Positions 14,848 to 24,091 of a DNA stretch of 64,000 bases are shown piece by piece. The DNA lies in assembly GCA_017527205.1 (NCBI GenBank), contig JAFXQK010000067.1, forward strand, positions 62,001 to 126,000. Direction: 5' to 3'. Numbering within the stretch: the stretch's first letter is position 1; the number at the start of each line of letters is the position of its first letter. Under the pieces are notes generated by a model. That model did not search any database, was not told the origin of the DNA, and saw only the letters and a program-made list of their open reading frames with translations. Source of the DNA: Lachnospiraceae bacterium. Lineage in GTDB: Bacteria > Bacillota > Clostridia > Lachnospirales > Lachnospiraceae. The position numbers and the translations under genes are program-made.

Positions 14848-16782
14848 CTACACCCCTGCTGCCATCCTGATCTCCTCCGCATCCACGGCCTTCTCATTGA
14901 CCTCCTCGGGCGTGTGATACGTCGGTACGACCTGCATCAGGGCGCTCTTCACGATCCGATTGCTCTGCGTCTCTAAGGCCTTCCTCAGGATCTCAAGCTT
15001 TTCCGCAATCTCCTCCTGCGTCAGGGGCTTATCCCTCTCAACAAAGATCATGTCATTTTCCGTCTTGTCAAGCTCCTCCGTCTTGATGAGCAGCTCCTCA
15101 TACAGCTTCTCGCCGGGGCGCAGGCCCGTCTCAATGATTTCAATGTCCTTATAGGGTTCGAGGCCGGACAGCTTTACCATGTTCTCCGCCAGGTTCAAAA
15201 TCTTAACCGGCTTGCCCATGTCGAGCACGTACAGCTCGCCGTTTCTTGCCATGGCGCCGCTGGTCATGACAAGCTGCGAAGCCTCCGGAATCGTCATGAA
15301 ATACCGAATGATCCGCATGTCCGTAATCGTAATGGGACCGCCGTTCGCGATCTGGCGCTTAAACAGCGGGATCACGGAACCGTTGGAGCCAAGCACGTTG
15401 CCAAAGCGCGTTGCACTAAAGCTTGTCTTCTCTCCCGTCCTGCTCTGTACGATCATCTCACACATGCGCTTGGTCGCGCCCATGACGTTGGTCGGGTTGA
15501 CCGCCTTGTCCGTGCTGACCATGATGAAGCGCTTTACGCCGTACTTCTCACAGGTTTCAACGACGTTCAGCGTTCCGAACACGTTGTTCGAAACGGCCTC
15601 GCAAACGTTCCTCTCCATCAGCGGAACGTGCTTGTGCGCAGCCGCGTGAAGCACTATGTCAGGCGTATGCTCGCGGAAGATCTTCTCAATCTTCTCCCTG
15701 TCGCACACGCTCGCGATTTCCACGCGCAGGTTCAGGGCATCGCCGTACTTGATCCGCAGCTCCTGCTGCACGTCATAGGCACCGTTCTCATATACGTCAA
15801 GAATGACCAGCCTCTTTGGGCCGCATGACGCGATCTGGCGGGCAAGCTCCGATCCAATGGATCCGCCGCCTCCCGTGATCAGCACGTTCTTCCCCCGGTA
15901 CCACGCCATGGTTTCCTCGGTCAGAAAGCGGTTGGCCGAGCGGAACAAAAGGTCCTCGATGTCAAAGTCGTGAATGAGCCTTTTTCCGCTTTCTCCGTTG
16001 CCCAGCACGGGGTAATCATAGGTCTTAATCTTATATCCCAGCTTGTCATAAATCTCAAAAATCTCGTTTTTTCGCTCCATCGATGCGTTGGAAATGGCAA
16101 AAACGACCTCCTGCACCTTCAGCTCGCTAAGGCGTTTACTCTCACCGGGATCCAACACCGGAATGCCCGTGACGATGCGCCCCGCCTTCTGCGTGTCCAC
16201 GTCGACAAAGCAGACGGGCTTGTAGGTTGCGCGCGGATTCTGCATCAGCTCCTCCGCCAGGGACACGCCAACGCTGCCCGCGCCGATGATGGCGATGCGG
16301 ATCTGATTGTTCTCAACCTTTTCGTCGGCAAACATCACTCCCGTCGTGACGCGAAGCAACCAAAGCAACGCCTTTTCCAGCCTGCTTTCGCTGGCACGCT
16401 TTTGATACACCGTCTGATACAGAAGTCTGATGGCCATGCTACAGATCAGCACCGAGACGTGAATCATCACGACGCAGATGAAGGGAAGCGTGTTCGGCCT
16501 TAAAAAACGCGTCAAAATCACGGCTTCCAGACATGCGCTTCCGTCCGCCACACAAAACCAAAGGTAATCGGACGGATTCGCATATCTCCAAATCTGCTGA
16601 TAAATCTTAAAAATCCCTCTTTCGAGGCAAAGGCATCCAAAGCAAATGAGCCCGATGATCAGACATCGGCGCAGTCCCAACGCCCCATACCCATCCGGAA
16701 ACATACTCAGCAGGAAGGCATAGATCAGCAAATAAATGATAGAATCGATTAAGAATAATTCCCAACGTACTTTATGTCTCAT
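14848..16782 (-). CDS. WbpM/CapD-type UDP-sugar 4,6-dehydratase
   Basis: Membrane-anchored nucleotide-sugar dehydratase, about 644 aa, probably acting on UDP-GlcNAc to start a deoxy-amino-sugar of a surface glycan. N-terminus: four hydrophobic helices (about 10-135). Next a CoA-binding-like Rossmann region with GAGSVGVS, then the catalytic Rossmann domain with GGGGSIGSEL, HAAAHKHVPLME and STDKAVNPTNVMGATKR. As in WbpM/PglF the catalytic Tyr of YxxxK is Met (MGATK). A reading frame continues to a TTG at 16845, but the ATG at 16782 has a GGAG site 9 nt upstream and is preferred. Promoter at 16861-16888. First gene of an operon with the kinase and nucleotidyltransferase. Confidence 0.92.
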   Translation of the reverse strand: MRHKVRWELFLIDSIIYLLIYAFLLSMFPDGYGALGLRRCLIIGLICFGCLCLERGIFKIYQQIWRYANPSDYLWFCVADGSACLEAVILTRFLRPNTLPFICVVMIHVSVLICSMAIRLLYQTVYQKRASESRLEKALLWLLRVTTGVMFADEKVENNQIRIAIIGAGSVGVSLAEELMQNPRATYKPVCFVDVDTQKAGRIVTGIPVLDPGESKRLSELKVQEVVFAISNASMERKNEIFEIYDKLGYKIKTYDYPVLGNGESGKRLIHDFDIEDLLFRSANRFLTEETMAWYRGKNVLITGGGGSIGSELARQIASCGPKRLVILDVYENGAYDVQQELRIKYGDALNLRVEIASVCDREKIEKIFREHTPDIVLHAAAHKHVPLMERNVCEAVSNNVFGTLNVVETCEKYGVKRFIMVSTDKAVNPTNVMGATKRMCEMIVQSRTGEKTSFSATRFGNVLGSNGSVIPLFKRQIANGGPITITDMRIIRYFMTIPEASQLVMTSGAMARNGELYVLDMGKPVKILNLAENMVKLSGLEPYKDIEIIETGLRPGEKLYEELLIKTEELDKTENDMIFVERDKPLTQEEIAEKLEILRKALETQSNRIVKSALMQVVPTYHTPEEVNEKAVDAEEIRMAAGV

Positions 16783-16860
16783 AGAGTTTTTCTCCGTAGC
16801 AATTCTCCAAAATTTCATCGGATATCGTTTCAGTTTTCCGCACAAGAAACCTAATTTTAT

Positions 16861-16888
16861 ATTATACCGATTCTGAAGAATTTTTCAA
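16861..16888 (-). promoter_or_regulatory. Promoter of the dehydratase-kinase-nucleotidyltransferase operon
   Basis: Minus strand TTGAAA (16883-16888), 16-nt spacer, TATAAT (16861-16866). It lies just beyond the manC terminator, so this operon is separate from the GDP-fucose operon. Confidence 0.7.
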
Positions 16889-16897
16889 CTGAAAAAA

Positions 16898-16931
16898 ATG
16901 GCAAAAAGGGCCCGGCGATTGCCGAGCCCCT
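16898..16931 (-). terminator. Terminator of the gmd-fcl-manC operon
   Basis: Minus strand: GGGCTCGGC, loop AATC, GCCGGGCCC with one wobble or bulge, then TTTTT. It starts about 15 nt after the manC stop. Confidence 0.85.
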
Positions 16932-16945
16932 TACTCCTCATAAGC

Positions 16946-18289
16946 TTACTCCAATTCGTATTTCTTCTTATCAGACACATTAATCTCCTTGCCAAGCTGT
17001 ACCTCAATCAGCTGAAGCTCCGTGTCCGCAATGACCGTGTGCTTGCACCCTGCCGCCATCGTGATGACGTCGCCGGGCTTTACTGCCTGCTCCTTGCCGT
17101 CAACGATGGTCCTGCCGCTTCCGTGAATCACGTTCCAAATCTCGTCGCGCTTCTCATGGCTGTGGTAATTCATCTTGTGCCCTGCATTCAGCGTCACCTT
17201 GACCGTCATGCTGTCCGCGCCTACGTCAAGCACGCGATAGCTTCCCCAGCTCTTCTCGGCAAACATGATCTGCTGATCAATCGCGTCCACGAAGGGTTTG
17301 ATGTAGCTGCTCTGCTCCTTGTCGGAGACAAGAATGCCCTCAGGCGAGGCAGACACCACCATGTCCTTACACCCCATCACAAGAATCGGTACGCCCAGCT
17401 CGTTGATCACGTGCACGTTTTCGCACTTCTCATTAAACCTTGCATCGCCTACGGCATGTTCCTCCATGGCCTCCGTCAAGGTATTCCAGGTTCCAAGATC
17501 CTTCCACTGTCCTGCGAAACGCATCACCGCGATGTCCTTTTCGTGCTCCACGACGGCGTAGTCAAAGCTAATCTTCGTCAGCGTTTCATACTTTGCGTAC
17601 AAATCCTGATAGTCCGTAAAATCAATCAGCTCATGCGCCCTGTCAAGCACGTAGGACAGCTTGTATGCAAACACGCCGCCGTTCCAAAGGCCGCCCATGT
17701 CGATGTACTTCCGTGCAGTCGCGGCGTCAGGCTTCTCCTTGAAGGTTGACACCTTCGCCACCGGATCCTTGCTCGTTGGAATGATATATCCGTACTTTTC
17801 GGAAGGATAGGTCGGGTCAATGCCCATGAGAGTCAGGTTCGCGGTTCCTGCCTGTGCGAGCTCCCAGAGCTTCTTAATTGCCTCAAAGTAATCGTCATTG
17901 ACGTAAGGATCCACGGGACAGACTACAAGCGCCTCATCCTCACTGACGCCCATCACGTCATGCAGGTATGCCGTTGCCAGTGCTATCGCAGGGAATGTGT
18001 CGCGGCGACATGGTTCCACAGAAATCCCCACGTCAGTGCCTAACTGATTATGGATTGCAGACACCTGGGACTTCGAAGTCGCAATCGTCACGATCGCATC
18101 ACGGTCAACCGTCTTGATCTGACGATAGACACGCTGCACCATGGATTCATAATGCTCCGATGCATCCGTCCCCATGGGAATGTCATGTCCCTGCTTCTTA
18201 AAAATCTTGATAAACTGCTTGCTTCTTATGTCATTGGAAAGGGGCCACAGGCGCTTGCCTGAGCCTCCCGATAATAGCACGATATTCAT
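16946..18289 (-). CDS. manC: Mannose-1-phosphate guanylyltransferase with C-terminal cupin
   Basis: Makes GDP-mannose from mannose-1-phosphate and GTP, 447 aa. Nucleotide-binding loop LSGGSGKRLWPLS at 5-17; then PCRRDTFPAIALA; the substrate loop YGYIIPT; and FKEKPD. The last 100 residues are a cupin with HKMNYHSHEKRDEIW, the fold of the isomerase half of bifunctional ManC/AlgA proteins; whether it has phosphomannose isomerase activity is not certain because the enzyme is slightly shorter than the about 470-aa bifunctional type. GGAGGGAG lies upstream of ATG. Third gene of the GDP-fucose operon; its product feeds Gmd. Confidence 0.92.
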   Translation of the reverse strand: MNIVLLSGGSGKRLWPLSNDIRSKQFIKIFKKQGHDIPMGTDASEHYESMVQRVYRQIKTVDRDAIVTIATSKSQVSAIHNQLGTDVGISVEPCRRDTFPAIALATAYLHDVMGVSEDEALVVCPVDPYVNDDYFEAIKKLWELAQAGTANLTLMGIDPTYPSEKYGYIIPTSKDPVAKVSTFKEKPDAATARKYIDMGGLWNGGVFAYKLSYVLDRAHELIDFTDYQDLYAKYETLTKISFDYAVVEHEKDIAVMRFAGQWKDLGTWNTLTEAMEEHAVGDARFNEKCENVHVINELGVPILVMGCKDMVVSASPEGILVSDKEQSSYIKPFVDAIDQQIMFAEKSWGSYRVLDVGADSMTVKVTLNAGHKMNYHSHEKRDEIWNVIHGSGRTIVDGKEQAVKPGDVITMAAGCKHTVIADTELQLIEVQLGKEINVSDKKKYELE

Positions 18290-18401
18290 GAAATCCGTCT
18301 CCCTCCGCGATGCCAGGCAATCTCTTCTTATCGAGCGTACAAAACCTGCCGCTACATTTCAAAACCCATGCTTCCTCGCATGGCATTATTTCATAAGGTC
18401 A

Positions 18402-19346
18402 TTACCTCTCTGCCCGCATCGGATTGTTCAAAAAGTCCTCATACGCCAGCTTAATGCCGTCCTCCAGCTCCGTCTTATAGGTCCAGCCAAGCTTCGTCGC
18501 CTTGCTGACGTCAAGAAGCTTTCTTGGCGTTCCGTTGGGCTTCGAAGGATCCCAGAGAATCTCGCCTTCGTAACCGATGACCTTTGCCACCATCTCGGTC
18601 AGCTCCTTGATGGTCAGTTCTTTCCCAGTACCAGCGTTCACGGTCTCGTCCCCGCTGTAGTTGTTCATCAGAAATACGCAAAGGTTCGCAAGGTCGTCCA
18701 CGTACAGGAACTCACGAAGTGGCGATCCGTCGCCCCAGCAGGTAACAGATTTTGCCCCGGCAAGCTTCGCCTCATGGAAGCGTCTGATCAGCGCGGGCAG
18801 CACGTGGCTGTGCTCCGGATGATAGTTGTCATTCGGTCCGTAAAGGTTCGTCGGCATGACGGAGATATAGTCCGTGCCGTACTGACCGTTCAAGTATTCA
18901 CAGTACTTCAGTCCGCTGATCTTCGCCAGCGCGTACGCCTCGTTCGTCTGCTCCAGGGAAGAAGTCAAAAGGCAGCTCTCCGGCATGGGCTGCGGCGCCA
19001 TGCGGGGATAGATGCAGGAGCTTCCAAGAAACTCCAGCTTCTTGCAGCCGTTCTTCCATGCGGAATGGATTACGTTCATCTCGAGGATCATGTTGTCGTA
19101 CATGAAGTCCGCCTTTGCCGTCGCGTTGCCCATGATTCCTCCGACCTTTGCCGCCGCAAGGAATACGTACTCCGGCTTCTCCTCGGCAAAGAACTTCTCC
19201 ACCTGAACCTGTCGGGTCAGGTCTAACTCCTTATGGGTGCGAAGTACCAGGTTGTGATAGCCCTGTCTCTCCAGCTCCCTAACAATCGCAGAGCCAACCA
19301 TTCCGCGGTGGCCCGCCACATATATTTTCGCATCTTTTTCCATCAT
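18402..19346 (-). CDS. fcl: GDP-L-fucose synthase
   Basis: Epimerises and reduces GDP-4-keto-6-deoxy-mannose to GDP-L-fucose with NADPH. At 314 aa it is full length. NADP-binding GHRGMVGSA at residues 13-21, SSCIYP catalytic Ser region, and [13 protein letters not shown] (YxxxK) are all present; [20 protein letters not shown] is typical of Fcl. Two consecutive ATGs start the gene. It lies 54 nt after gmd and 112 nt before manC on the same strand, completing a three-gene GDP-L-fucose pathway. Confidence 0.95.
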   Translation of the reverse strand: MMEKDAKIYVAGHRGMVGSAIVRELERQGYHNLVLRTHKELDLTRQVQVEKFFAEEKPEYVFLAAAKVGGIMGNATAKADFMYDNMILEMNVIHSAWKNGCKKLEFLGSSCIYPRMAPQPMPESCLLTSSLEQTNEAYALAKISGLKYCEYLNGQYGTDYISVMPTNLYGPNDNYHPEHSHVLPALIRRFHEAKLAGAKSVTCWGDGSPLREFLYVDDLANLCVFLMNNYSGDETVNAGTGKELTIKELTEMVAKVIGYEGEILWDPSKPNGTPRKLLDVSKATKLGWTYKTELEDGIKLAYEDFLNNPMRAER

Positions 19347-19400
19347 TTTTCTACACTCTTTCTTGCTACTCGCACAACTTTTTCAGTACCCTGCTTTTTT

Positions 19401-20489
19401 TTACTTTACAACGCCCTTCTCAAGATACTCCGCCAGGTTTGTCTTGATGTGCTCCTCAGCGCGCTCCACGGCAACCTTCTTCATGTCATGCTCCACCATG
19501 ATCTTCACCAGCTCCTCAAAGCTCGTCTTCGTCGGATTCCACCCGAGCTCGCGCCTTGCCTTGGAAGGGTCTCCCCAAAGATTGACCACGTCCGTCGGGC
19601 GATAAAAGTCAGGGGAAACCTCAACAAGCACCTTTCCCGTTGCCTTGTCAATGCCCTTCTCCTCCATGCCCTCACCCTGCCATTCCAGCTCAATCCCTGC
19701 GAAATGGAAGGCAAGCGTTGCAAACTCCCGGACGGAATGCTGCACGCCAGTTGCAATGACAAAATCCTCCGGCTTCTCATTTTGCAGAATCAGCCACATG
19801 CACTCCACGTAATCCTTCGCATACCCCCAGTCACGGAGCGAGGACAGATTTCCAAGATACAGCTTGTCCTGTTTGCCCTGCGCAATGCGGGCCGCAGCCA
19901 AGGTAATCTTCCTCGTAACAAAAGTCTCGCCGCGGCGTTCAGACTCATGATTGAACAGAATTCCCGAGCAGCAGAACATGTCATATGCCTCGCGATACTC
20001 CTTCGTGATCCAGAAGCCATACTGCTTTGCAACCGCGTAAGGGGAGTACGGGTGGAAGGGCGTGTTCTCGTTTTGGGGAACCTCCTCCACCTTTCCGTAG
20101 AGCTCCGAAGTTGATGCCTGATAGATGCGGCAGGTCTTCGCCAAGCCACAAACGCGAACCGCCTCCAGCACGCGAAGCACGCCGGTCGCATCCACGTCCG
20201 CCGTAAACTCAGGGACGTCAAAGCTTACCTGAACGTGACTCTGTGCAGCCAAATTATATATCTCATCCGGTCGAACACTTCCAATGACCTTCACAAGGCT
20301 CATGGAATCCGACAAATCTCCGTAATGAAGATGGAAACAGGGATTTCCCTCCAGGCTTGCTATGCGCTCTCTGAAATCAACGCTGGAACGACGAATGATT
20401 CCATGCACGTCATAACCCTTCTCCAAAAGAAACTCCGCCAGATAAGATCCGTCCTGCCCCGTGATGCCTGTGATCAATGCTTTCTTCAT
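19401..20489 (-). CDS. gmd: GDP-mannose 4,6-dehydratase
   Basis: Converts GDP-mannose to GDP-4-keto-6-deoxy-mannose, the first step to GDP-L-fucose. 362 aa. Motifs: [12 protein letters not shown] near the N-terminus, [24 protein letters not shown] and [10 protein letters not shown] (YxxxK), [17 protein letters not shown]. The frame is open to 20522, but the ATG at 20489 has TGGAGGT 8 nt upstream and begins the family's usual MKKALITGI, so it is chosen. First gene of gmd-fcl-manC. A 30-bp palindrome sits on its presumed promoter. Confidence 0.96.
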   Translation of the reverse strand: MKKALITGITGQDGSYLAEFLLEKGYDVHGIIRRSSVDFRERIASLEGNPCFHLHYGDLSDSMSLVKVIGSVRPDEIYNLAAQSHVQVSFDVPEFTADVDATGVLRVLEAVRVCGLAKTCRIYQASTSELYGKVEEVPQNENTPFHPYSPYAVAKQYGFWITKEYREAYDMFCCSGILFNHESERRGETFVTRKITLAAARIAQGKQDKLYLGNLSSLRDWGYAKDYVECMWLILQNEKPEDFVIATGVQHSVREFATLAFHFAGIELEWQGEGMEEKGIDKATGKVLVEVSPDFYRPTDVVNLWGDPSKARRELGWNPTKTSFEELVKIMVEHDMKKVAVERAEEHIKTNLAEYLEKGVVK

Positions 20490-20509
20490 GATTTTACCTC
20501 CAAAAAATA

Positions 20510-20539
20510 ATATCACTAGCATTATAATGCCAGTGATAT
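20510..20539. promoter_or_regulatory. 30-bp palindrome over the gmd promoter
   Basis: Arms ATATCACT (20510-20517) and AGTGATAT (20532-20539) enclose the palindrome GCATTATAATGC (20519-20530), with a single unmatched pair at 20518/20531. A minus-strand TATAAT (20521-20526) is in its centre, with TTCTCA 17 nt upstream as a weak -35. The gmd ribosome site follows within 15 nt. This is the geometry of a repressor operator. Confidence 0.65.
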
Positions 20540-20564
20540 CGGATGAGAATTCATTATATTGATT

Positions 20565-22004
20565 TTAATTTACATTATATTGACTTCTAATGCTCACGTA
20601 CCCCAACCACATTCCGAGCATTCCGCCCAGTCCGTTACTTAGCACGTCATCCAGTTCAGCCAATCCCAATCCCGTAACATATTGTATCAGCTCAATCCCT
20701 GCCGAAATCAGGACCGCAACCATCACGACTCTCCTCTTTTGCGACAGGCGAAACAGAATGGTCCCAAGTGGAAAGAAGAGCCAGATGTTGTTTATGATCT
20801 CAACGCGCATGGATGCGGAGGAGAAAAACTGTCTGTACGACCAAAACAATTCCATTCTTGATCTGGGATCCCCTTCTTCCCTGTATAGCAAAGTCATGTA
20901 CGCAATGCAAAGCAGGAACAGAAGCCCCAGTATGACATTCCCCTTTTTCCCGAGGCACAAAGACAAACCTGCAATCAGCAACGCGGCAACAATGACGCTG
21001 ATCAGATGCCCAAACAGGTGATTGCGCAGCGCAAACATCTCGCGCCCCTTACGATCAATATAAATCACCTTGCCATTCACCCTCTTCGTTCCGTACTGCC
21101 CGAGCGAAAGCGCCGTCGGCTTCCCCTTCTCGTCATAATAGGTCTCGGTATCGAGGGAGCCGTTTTCATAATAGGTTCTCTTCACCGTCGCATATCCCAG
21201 GCTGCTCTTCGTCGCCTTGCCGTCCGCGTCAAGATAGGTGACCGCAATCAGCTTTCCCTTTTCATTGTACTCGTTATGCACTCCGCATTGCCCCAGGGAA
21301 ATTGCCACGGGTTCATCCTTCTCGTCAAAGTACCGTTCATACGCCGTCTTCCCGGCATTTGGCTCTTCCTCGTAATACGTACGGCGCAAAATCGCGTATC
21401 CCGACTTTGCCAAAACGGGCTGCTCCCTCTCGTCCAAATACGTGACCATCACGTTTCTGCCATTTTCATAATGATTCACAACCGCGTGATAGCCGGAACT
21501 CGATATCACCGGCTCTCCGTCCTGATCAAAATACCGTTCACTAACCTTGTGTCCTTCCTCGTCATATGCCCGCACAATCACGGCATAACCCCAGGTCGTG
21601 TTGACCGGTTCCTTTTCCATCCCAAGATACGCCGTCTTCAAGTCATGCCCTTCGGCATCCTTCTCCTGCAAAAGCACATAATAATCGCCCGACTGCTTCT
21701 TCGGTTTACCTTCTCCGTCAAAGTACTCCGTCAAAACGGCATTCTCAGTTTTCGTCTTTAATACGAACCTTTGAAGCACCCCTTCCAAAACATACTCCGT
21801 TTTTTCAATGTTTCCGTCCACGGAAACCCGTTTCTCCTCTTTGGGAATTTCCTTATTCTTCGCCGCATTCTTTTTAGGGGGAAACGCCGTGAATAATGAT
21901 ACGCAAAGAAAGGCCAACAACGCGGCGATATATATTATCCGCTCCGTTCCCAGCCTAAGCTTCCGATTATTATCCTTTGTTTCCCTTATCATAAAGCCTT
22001 TCAT
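20565..22004 (-). CDS. VanZ-domain protein with tyrosine/glycine repeats
   Basis: Membrane protein of 479 aa, function unknown. One helix near residues 22-42, then an outside region (about 60-320) with six to seven repeats of the type YxDExGxPxxxSxGY with ENG or NEKG turns, similar in style to YD/MORN-like repeats. The C-terminus (about 330-475) has four or five helices forming a VanZ-like domain (IWLFFPLGTILF, GIELIQYVTGLG, DDVLSNGLGGMLG). VanZ domains are common in teicoplanin resistance proteins and many uncharacterised membrane proteins. It is the last gene before the gmd operon promoter. Start ATG at 22004 has GGGGTGG upstream; 21992 is an alternative. Confidence 0.8.
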   Translation of the reverse strand: MKGFMIRETKDNNRKLRLGTERIIYIAALLAFLCVSLFTAFPPKKNAAKNKEIPKEEKRVSVDGNIEKTEYVLEGVLQRFVLKTKTENAVLTEYFDGEGKPKKQSGDYYVLLQEKDAEGHDLKTAYLGMEKEPVNTTWGYAVIVRAYDEEGHKVSERYFDQDGEPVISSSGYHAVVNHYENGRNVMVTYLDEREQPVLAKSGYAILRRTYYEEEPNAGKTAYERYFDEKDEPVAISLGQCGVHNEYNEKGKLIAVTYLDADGKATKSSLGYATVKRTYYENGSLDTETYYDEKGKPTALSLGQYGTKRVNGKVIYIDRKGREMFALRNHLFGHLISVIVAALLIAGLSLCLGKKGNVILGLLFLLCIAYMTLLYREEGDPRSRMELFWSYRQFFSSASMRVEIINNIWLFFPLGTILFRLSQKRRVVMVAVLISAGIELIQYVTGLGLAELDDVLSNGLGGMLGMWLGYVSIRSQYNVN

Positions 22005-22049
22005 GAGCCACCCCAGCTGCTTCCCTTATCAGACAATCATATCATAGCA

Positions 22050-23450
22050 TCAAACATCGTATAAATCCGACAGCGTAAGAAGCAAAACCTTACCCTTTTC
22101 TGCGTTTTCCTTAACCCATTTTGAATAACCGGACAGGGAGAAAAACAAGTATTCGACCTCTTTATATCGCTTGTCTATGAGTCCCCTTCTGTCCATAAGT
22201 GCTTCGTACACCTCCTTGTCAATGACCTCATTTTTAAACTTACATTCCCCTATGACCGCCTTTCTTCCTCCATGATCAATGCCAACAACGTCAATGTCCG
22301 TGGGCTTGCGGTCATGGCCTGGTCCCCACCATTTTCCAACATTTGTGACAAGACACTTAAGCCGACCGTCAAGGCCCTTTGATAAAACATAATGCCTGCA
22401 CATCTCTTCAAACACGCTGCCCATAAAGGAATGCAGCTTATCCTTGACGTAATTCTTATAAAACACCTCACCGCGATTCATCTCAATGGATGCCCTTGCC
22501 GCAGGTATAAAGCTGTACCAAAAGCGATACATTCCGTCAGAGATCTCGTAAGCGGTCTTCTTCGCATTCTCCTTTTCCGTCATGGGGGATACTTTTGAAA
22601 TCACTCCTATGGTACACAAGCTTTTTATGACATAAGCCAGTGCCGAAGTTGAAACATGCGCCTTGTCCGCTATTTCAGTCATCTTGTTAGCTCCCCCCGC
22701 ACATGTTTCAATCACTGCATTGTACGTATTTATCGTCCTAAATTCCTGCGTTAACAAATTGATTGGTTCTTCATAAAGATATCCGGACGGTTTGAAAAAA
22801 TTGTTAATCAGGTTGTCATCCAACGGCAAATTGTCATCAAACAGCGTCAGGTATTTTGCAACCCCACCCGTTACTCCATAAACAATGGCCTTCTCCTCAA
22901 AACCGTACTTCGGAACGAACTTTGCTGAATCCAAATAGTCAAACGGCTTCAGGAAAATCTGGTTCGTCCTTCTTCCAAAAAGCGGGCTCTTCTCACTTAG
23001 CACTTCCCTTTCCATGAAGCTGATCGCCGATCCGCATATGATCAGATATATGTTCTTCGAGGAAAGGATCGTATCTATTGCCACTTGGAACCTCGATAAA
23101 AAAGAATCATCAGCCTCCGCCATGTATGGGATCTCGTCAAGGGCCAATACCAGTCTTTCACTTTGTGCCAAATTTCCGACAAAGCGGAAAAAGGCTTCCA
23201 AGTCGTCAAAAGCCACCCCTTCCATTTCAGGCACGAGGTCACTTACCAACTGGACGGACCATTTCCTTACGTTATCCTCCATACTGCTCTGGCTTGCCAC
23301 GTAATAGGAAGACTTCTTGCCTTTCATAAACTCGGTGATTAAGTATGATTTTCCTATTCGCCTGCGTCCATATATGACCGTCATCTGGAATCCGTCTTTG
23401 TTATACGTGTTCTCCAGGACGCTAATCTCACTTTCTCTTCCTATAAACAT
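22050..23450 (-). CDS. AAA/STAND-like ATPase with DUF234 nuclease-like C-terminus
   Basis: ATP-binding protein of 466 aa of the archaeal-type ATPase family widespread in Lachnospiraceae. Walker A GRRRIGKS at residues 28-35; Walker B LVLALDEIPYM near 100; sensor CGSAISFME. A winged helix follows (about 250-300), then a C-terminal DUF234 region that matches a PD-(D/E)XK nuclease core: TDIDVVGI then VIGECKFKNE (D...ExK). Physiological role is unknown; links to mobile DNA or defence have been proposed for relatives. AGGAGGGG precedes ATG. Its AT-rich upstream region carries iterated palindromes. Confidence 0.85.
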   Translation of the reverse strand: MFIGRESEISVLENTYNKDGFQMTVIYGRRRIGKSYLITEFMKGKKSSYYVASQSSMEDNVRKWSVQLVSDLVPEMEGVAFDDLEAFFRFVGNLAQSERLVLALDEIPYMAEADDSFLSRFQVAIDTILSSKNIYLIICGSAISFMEREVLSEKSPLFGRRTNQIFLKPFDYLDSAKFVPKYGFEEKAIVYGVTGGVAKYLTLFDDNLPLDDNLINNFFKPSGYLYEEPINLLTQEFRTINTYNAVIETCAGGANKMTEIADKAHVSTSALAYVIKSLCTIGVISKVSPMTEKENAKKTAYEISDGMYRFWYSFIPAARASIEMNRGEVFYKNYVKDKLHSFMGSVFEEMCRHYVLSKGLDGRLKCLVTNVGKWWGPGHDRKPTDIDVVGIDHGGRKAVIGECKFKNEVIDKEVYEALMDRRGLIDKRYKEVEYLFFSLSGYSKWVKENAEKGKVLLLTLSDLYDV

Positions 23451-23476
23451 TTCTCGCCCCTCCTTTTGCTAAATTA

Positions 23477-23514
23477 TATTTTAGTAAAATATGCTTTAGT
23501 AATATATATTTTAG
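23477..23514. promoter_or_regulatory. Iterated TTTAG boxes upstream of the DUF234 ATPase
   Basis: A perfect palindrome TATTTTA-G-TAAAATA (23477-23491) and two more TTTAG boxes. The three boxes start at 23480, 23495 and 23510, exactly 15 bp apart. They lie 30-65 nt before the ATPase start, in a region of almost pure A/T. Likely a cooperative binding site; protein unknown. Confidence 0.55.
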
Positions 23515-23586
23515 CATAATTATGTGATTTGTCAATCGTCATAAAAACATTCATATAAATAAAGCAAAAATCCTTGGATTATTTGC

Positions 23587-23615
23587 AAAAAAGAGACCAT
23601 CACAATGATGATCTC
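23587..23615 (-). terminator. Terminator downstream of the 51-aa peptide gene
   Basis: Minus strand: GAGATCATCA, TTG loop, TGATGGTCTC (one mismatch), TTTTTT. It ends the BlaI-like/peptide transcript after a long 3' region. Apart from this, the repeat copy at 23785-23826 and the ATPase operators, nothing is seen in 23451-23888. Confidence 0.75.
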
Positions 23616-23784
23616 AGTTGTCCAAATGTTTATACATTTTTCGTCCTTACTCGTTATAATTTTATCTAAATATAAATTTTTTCTAAAATTTTGTCGCATT
23701 TATGTTCATTGCCGTATTTTTCTTCTCTTTTTTGTGCATAATAACAACTTTCATATGAATACTTTATCATATTATCGCGAAAAA

Positions 23785-23826
23785 GCGACTGGTAAATCTA
23801 TGAAATAAGGACAGACGACCTTGGCA
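23785..23826. repeat. Duplicated 42-bp segment, copy A
   Basis: 37 of 42 bases match copy B at 24657-24698 (shared core CAGACGACCTTGGCA). Both copies are in the same orientation and flank the BlaI-like/peptide gene pair. Confidence 0.85.
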
Positions 23827-23888
23827 CCTTACTTCGCCTTGTCATCTGCCCTTGAAAAAAGCCTTAAATTGTAAATATTTCGTGCTCA

Positions 23889-24044
23889 CTAGTTAACAAT
23901 TGACAGGGAGGCAAGCGCCCCTACGGCCCCTGCCCCATGGTTATGATCGTCATCATCCCCGCGCCCCTTAAAGAAGCGATACGCGCCGGCGAGCGCCCCG
24001 ATAATGCCGATCATAAGATACAAATCACTTGAACTAAGATACAT
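23889..24044 (-). CDS. 51-aa membrane peptide next to a BlaI-like regulator
   Basis: Small gene. The ATG at 24044 has AAGGAG 8 nt upstream and runs 51 codons to TAG. The peptide has a hydrophobic helix (about 8-24, LYLMIGIIGALAGAYRFF), a basic turn KGRG, then an unusual DDDDHNH cluster and a small-residue tail GAGAVGALASLSIVN. It begins 47 nt after the BlaI/MecI-like gene and probably shares its transcript. It is not recognised: a bacteriocin-like or regulator-associated membrane peptide is possible. The GGGGCAGGGGCC stretch coding for HGAGA recurs, decayed, at about 24711-24733. Confidence 0.55.
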   Translation of the reverse strand: MYLSSSDLYLMIGIIGALAGAYRFFKGRGDDDDHNHGAGAVGALASLSIVN

Positions 24045-24091
24045 TGAAGTCTACTCCTTGTTGCTAAATTTTGAAAACTCATGATTCTCCC

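Noticed and set aside
23605..23808. Plus-strand 67-codon ORF
   Set aside because: AT-rich region of low complexity, no ribosome site, and it overlaps the minus-strand terminator and the duplicated segment.
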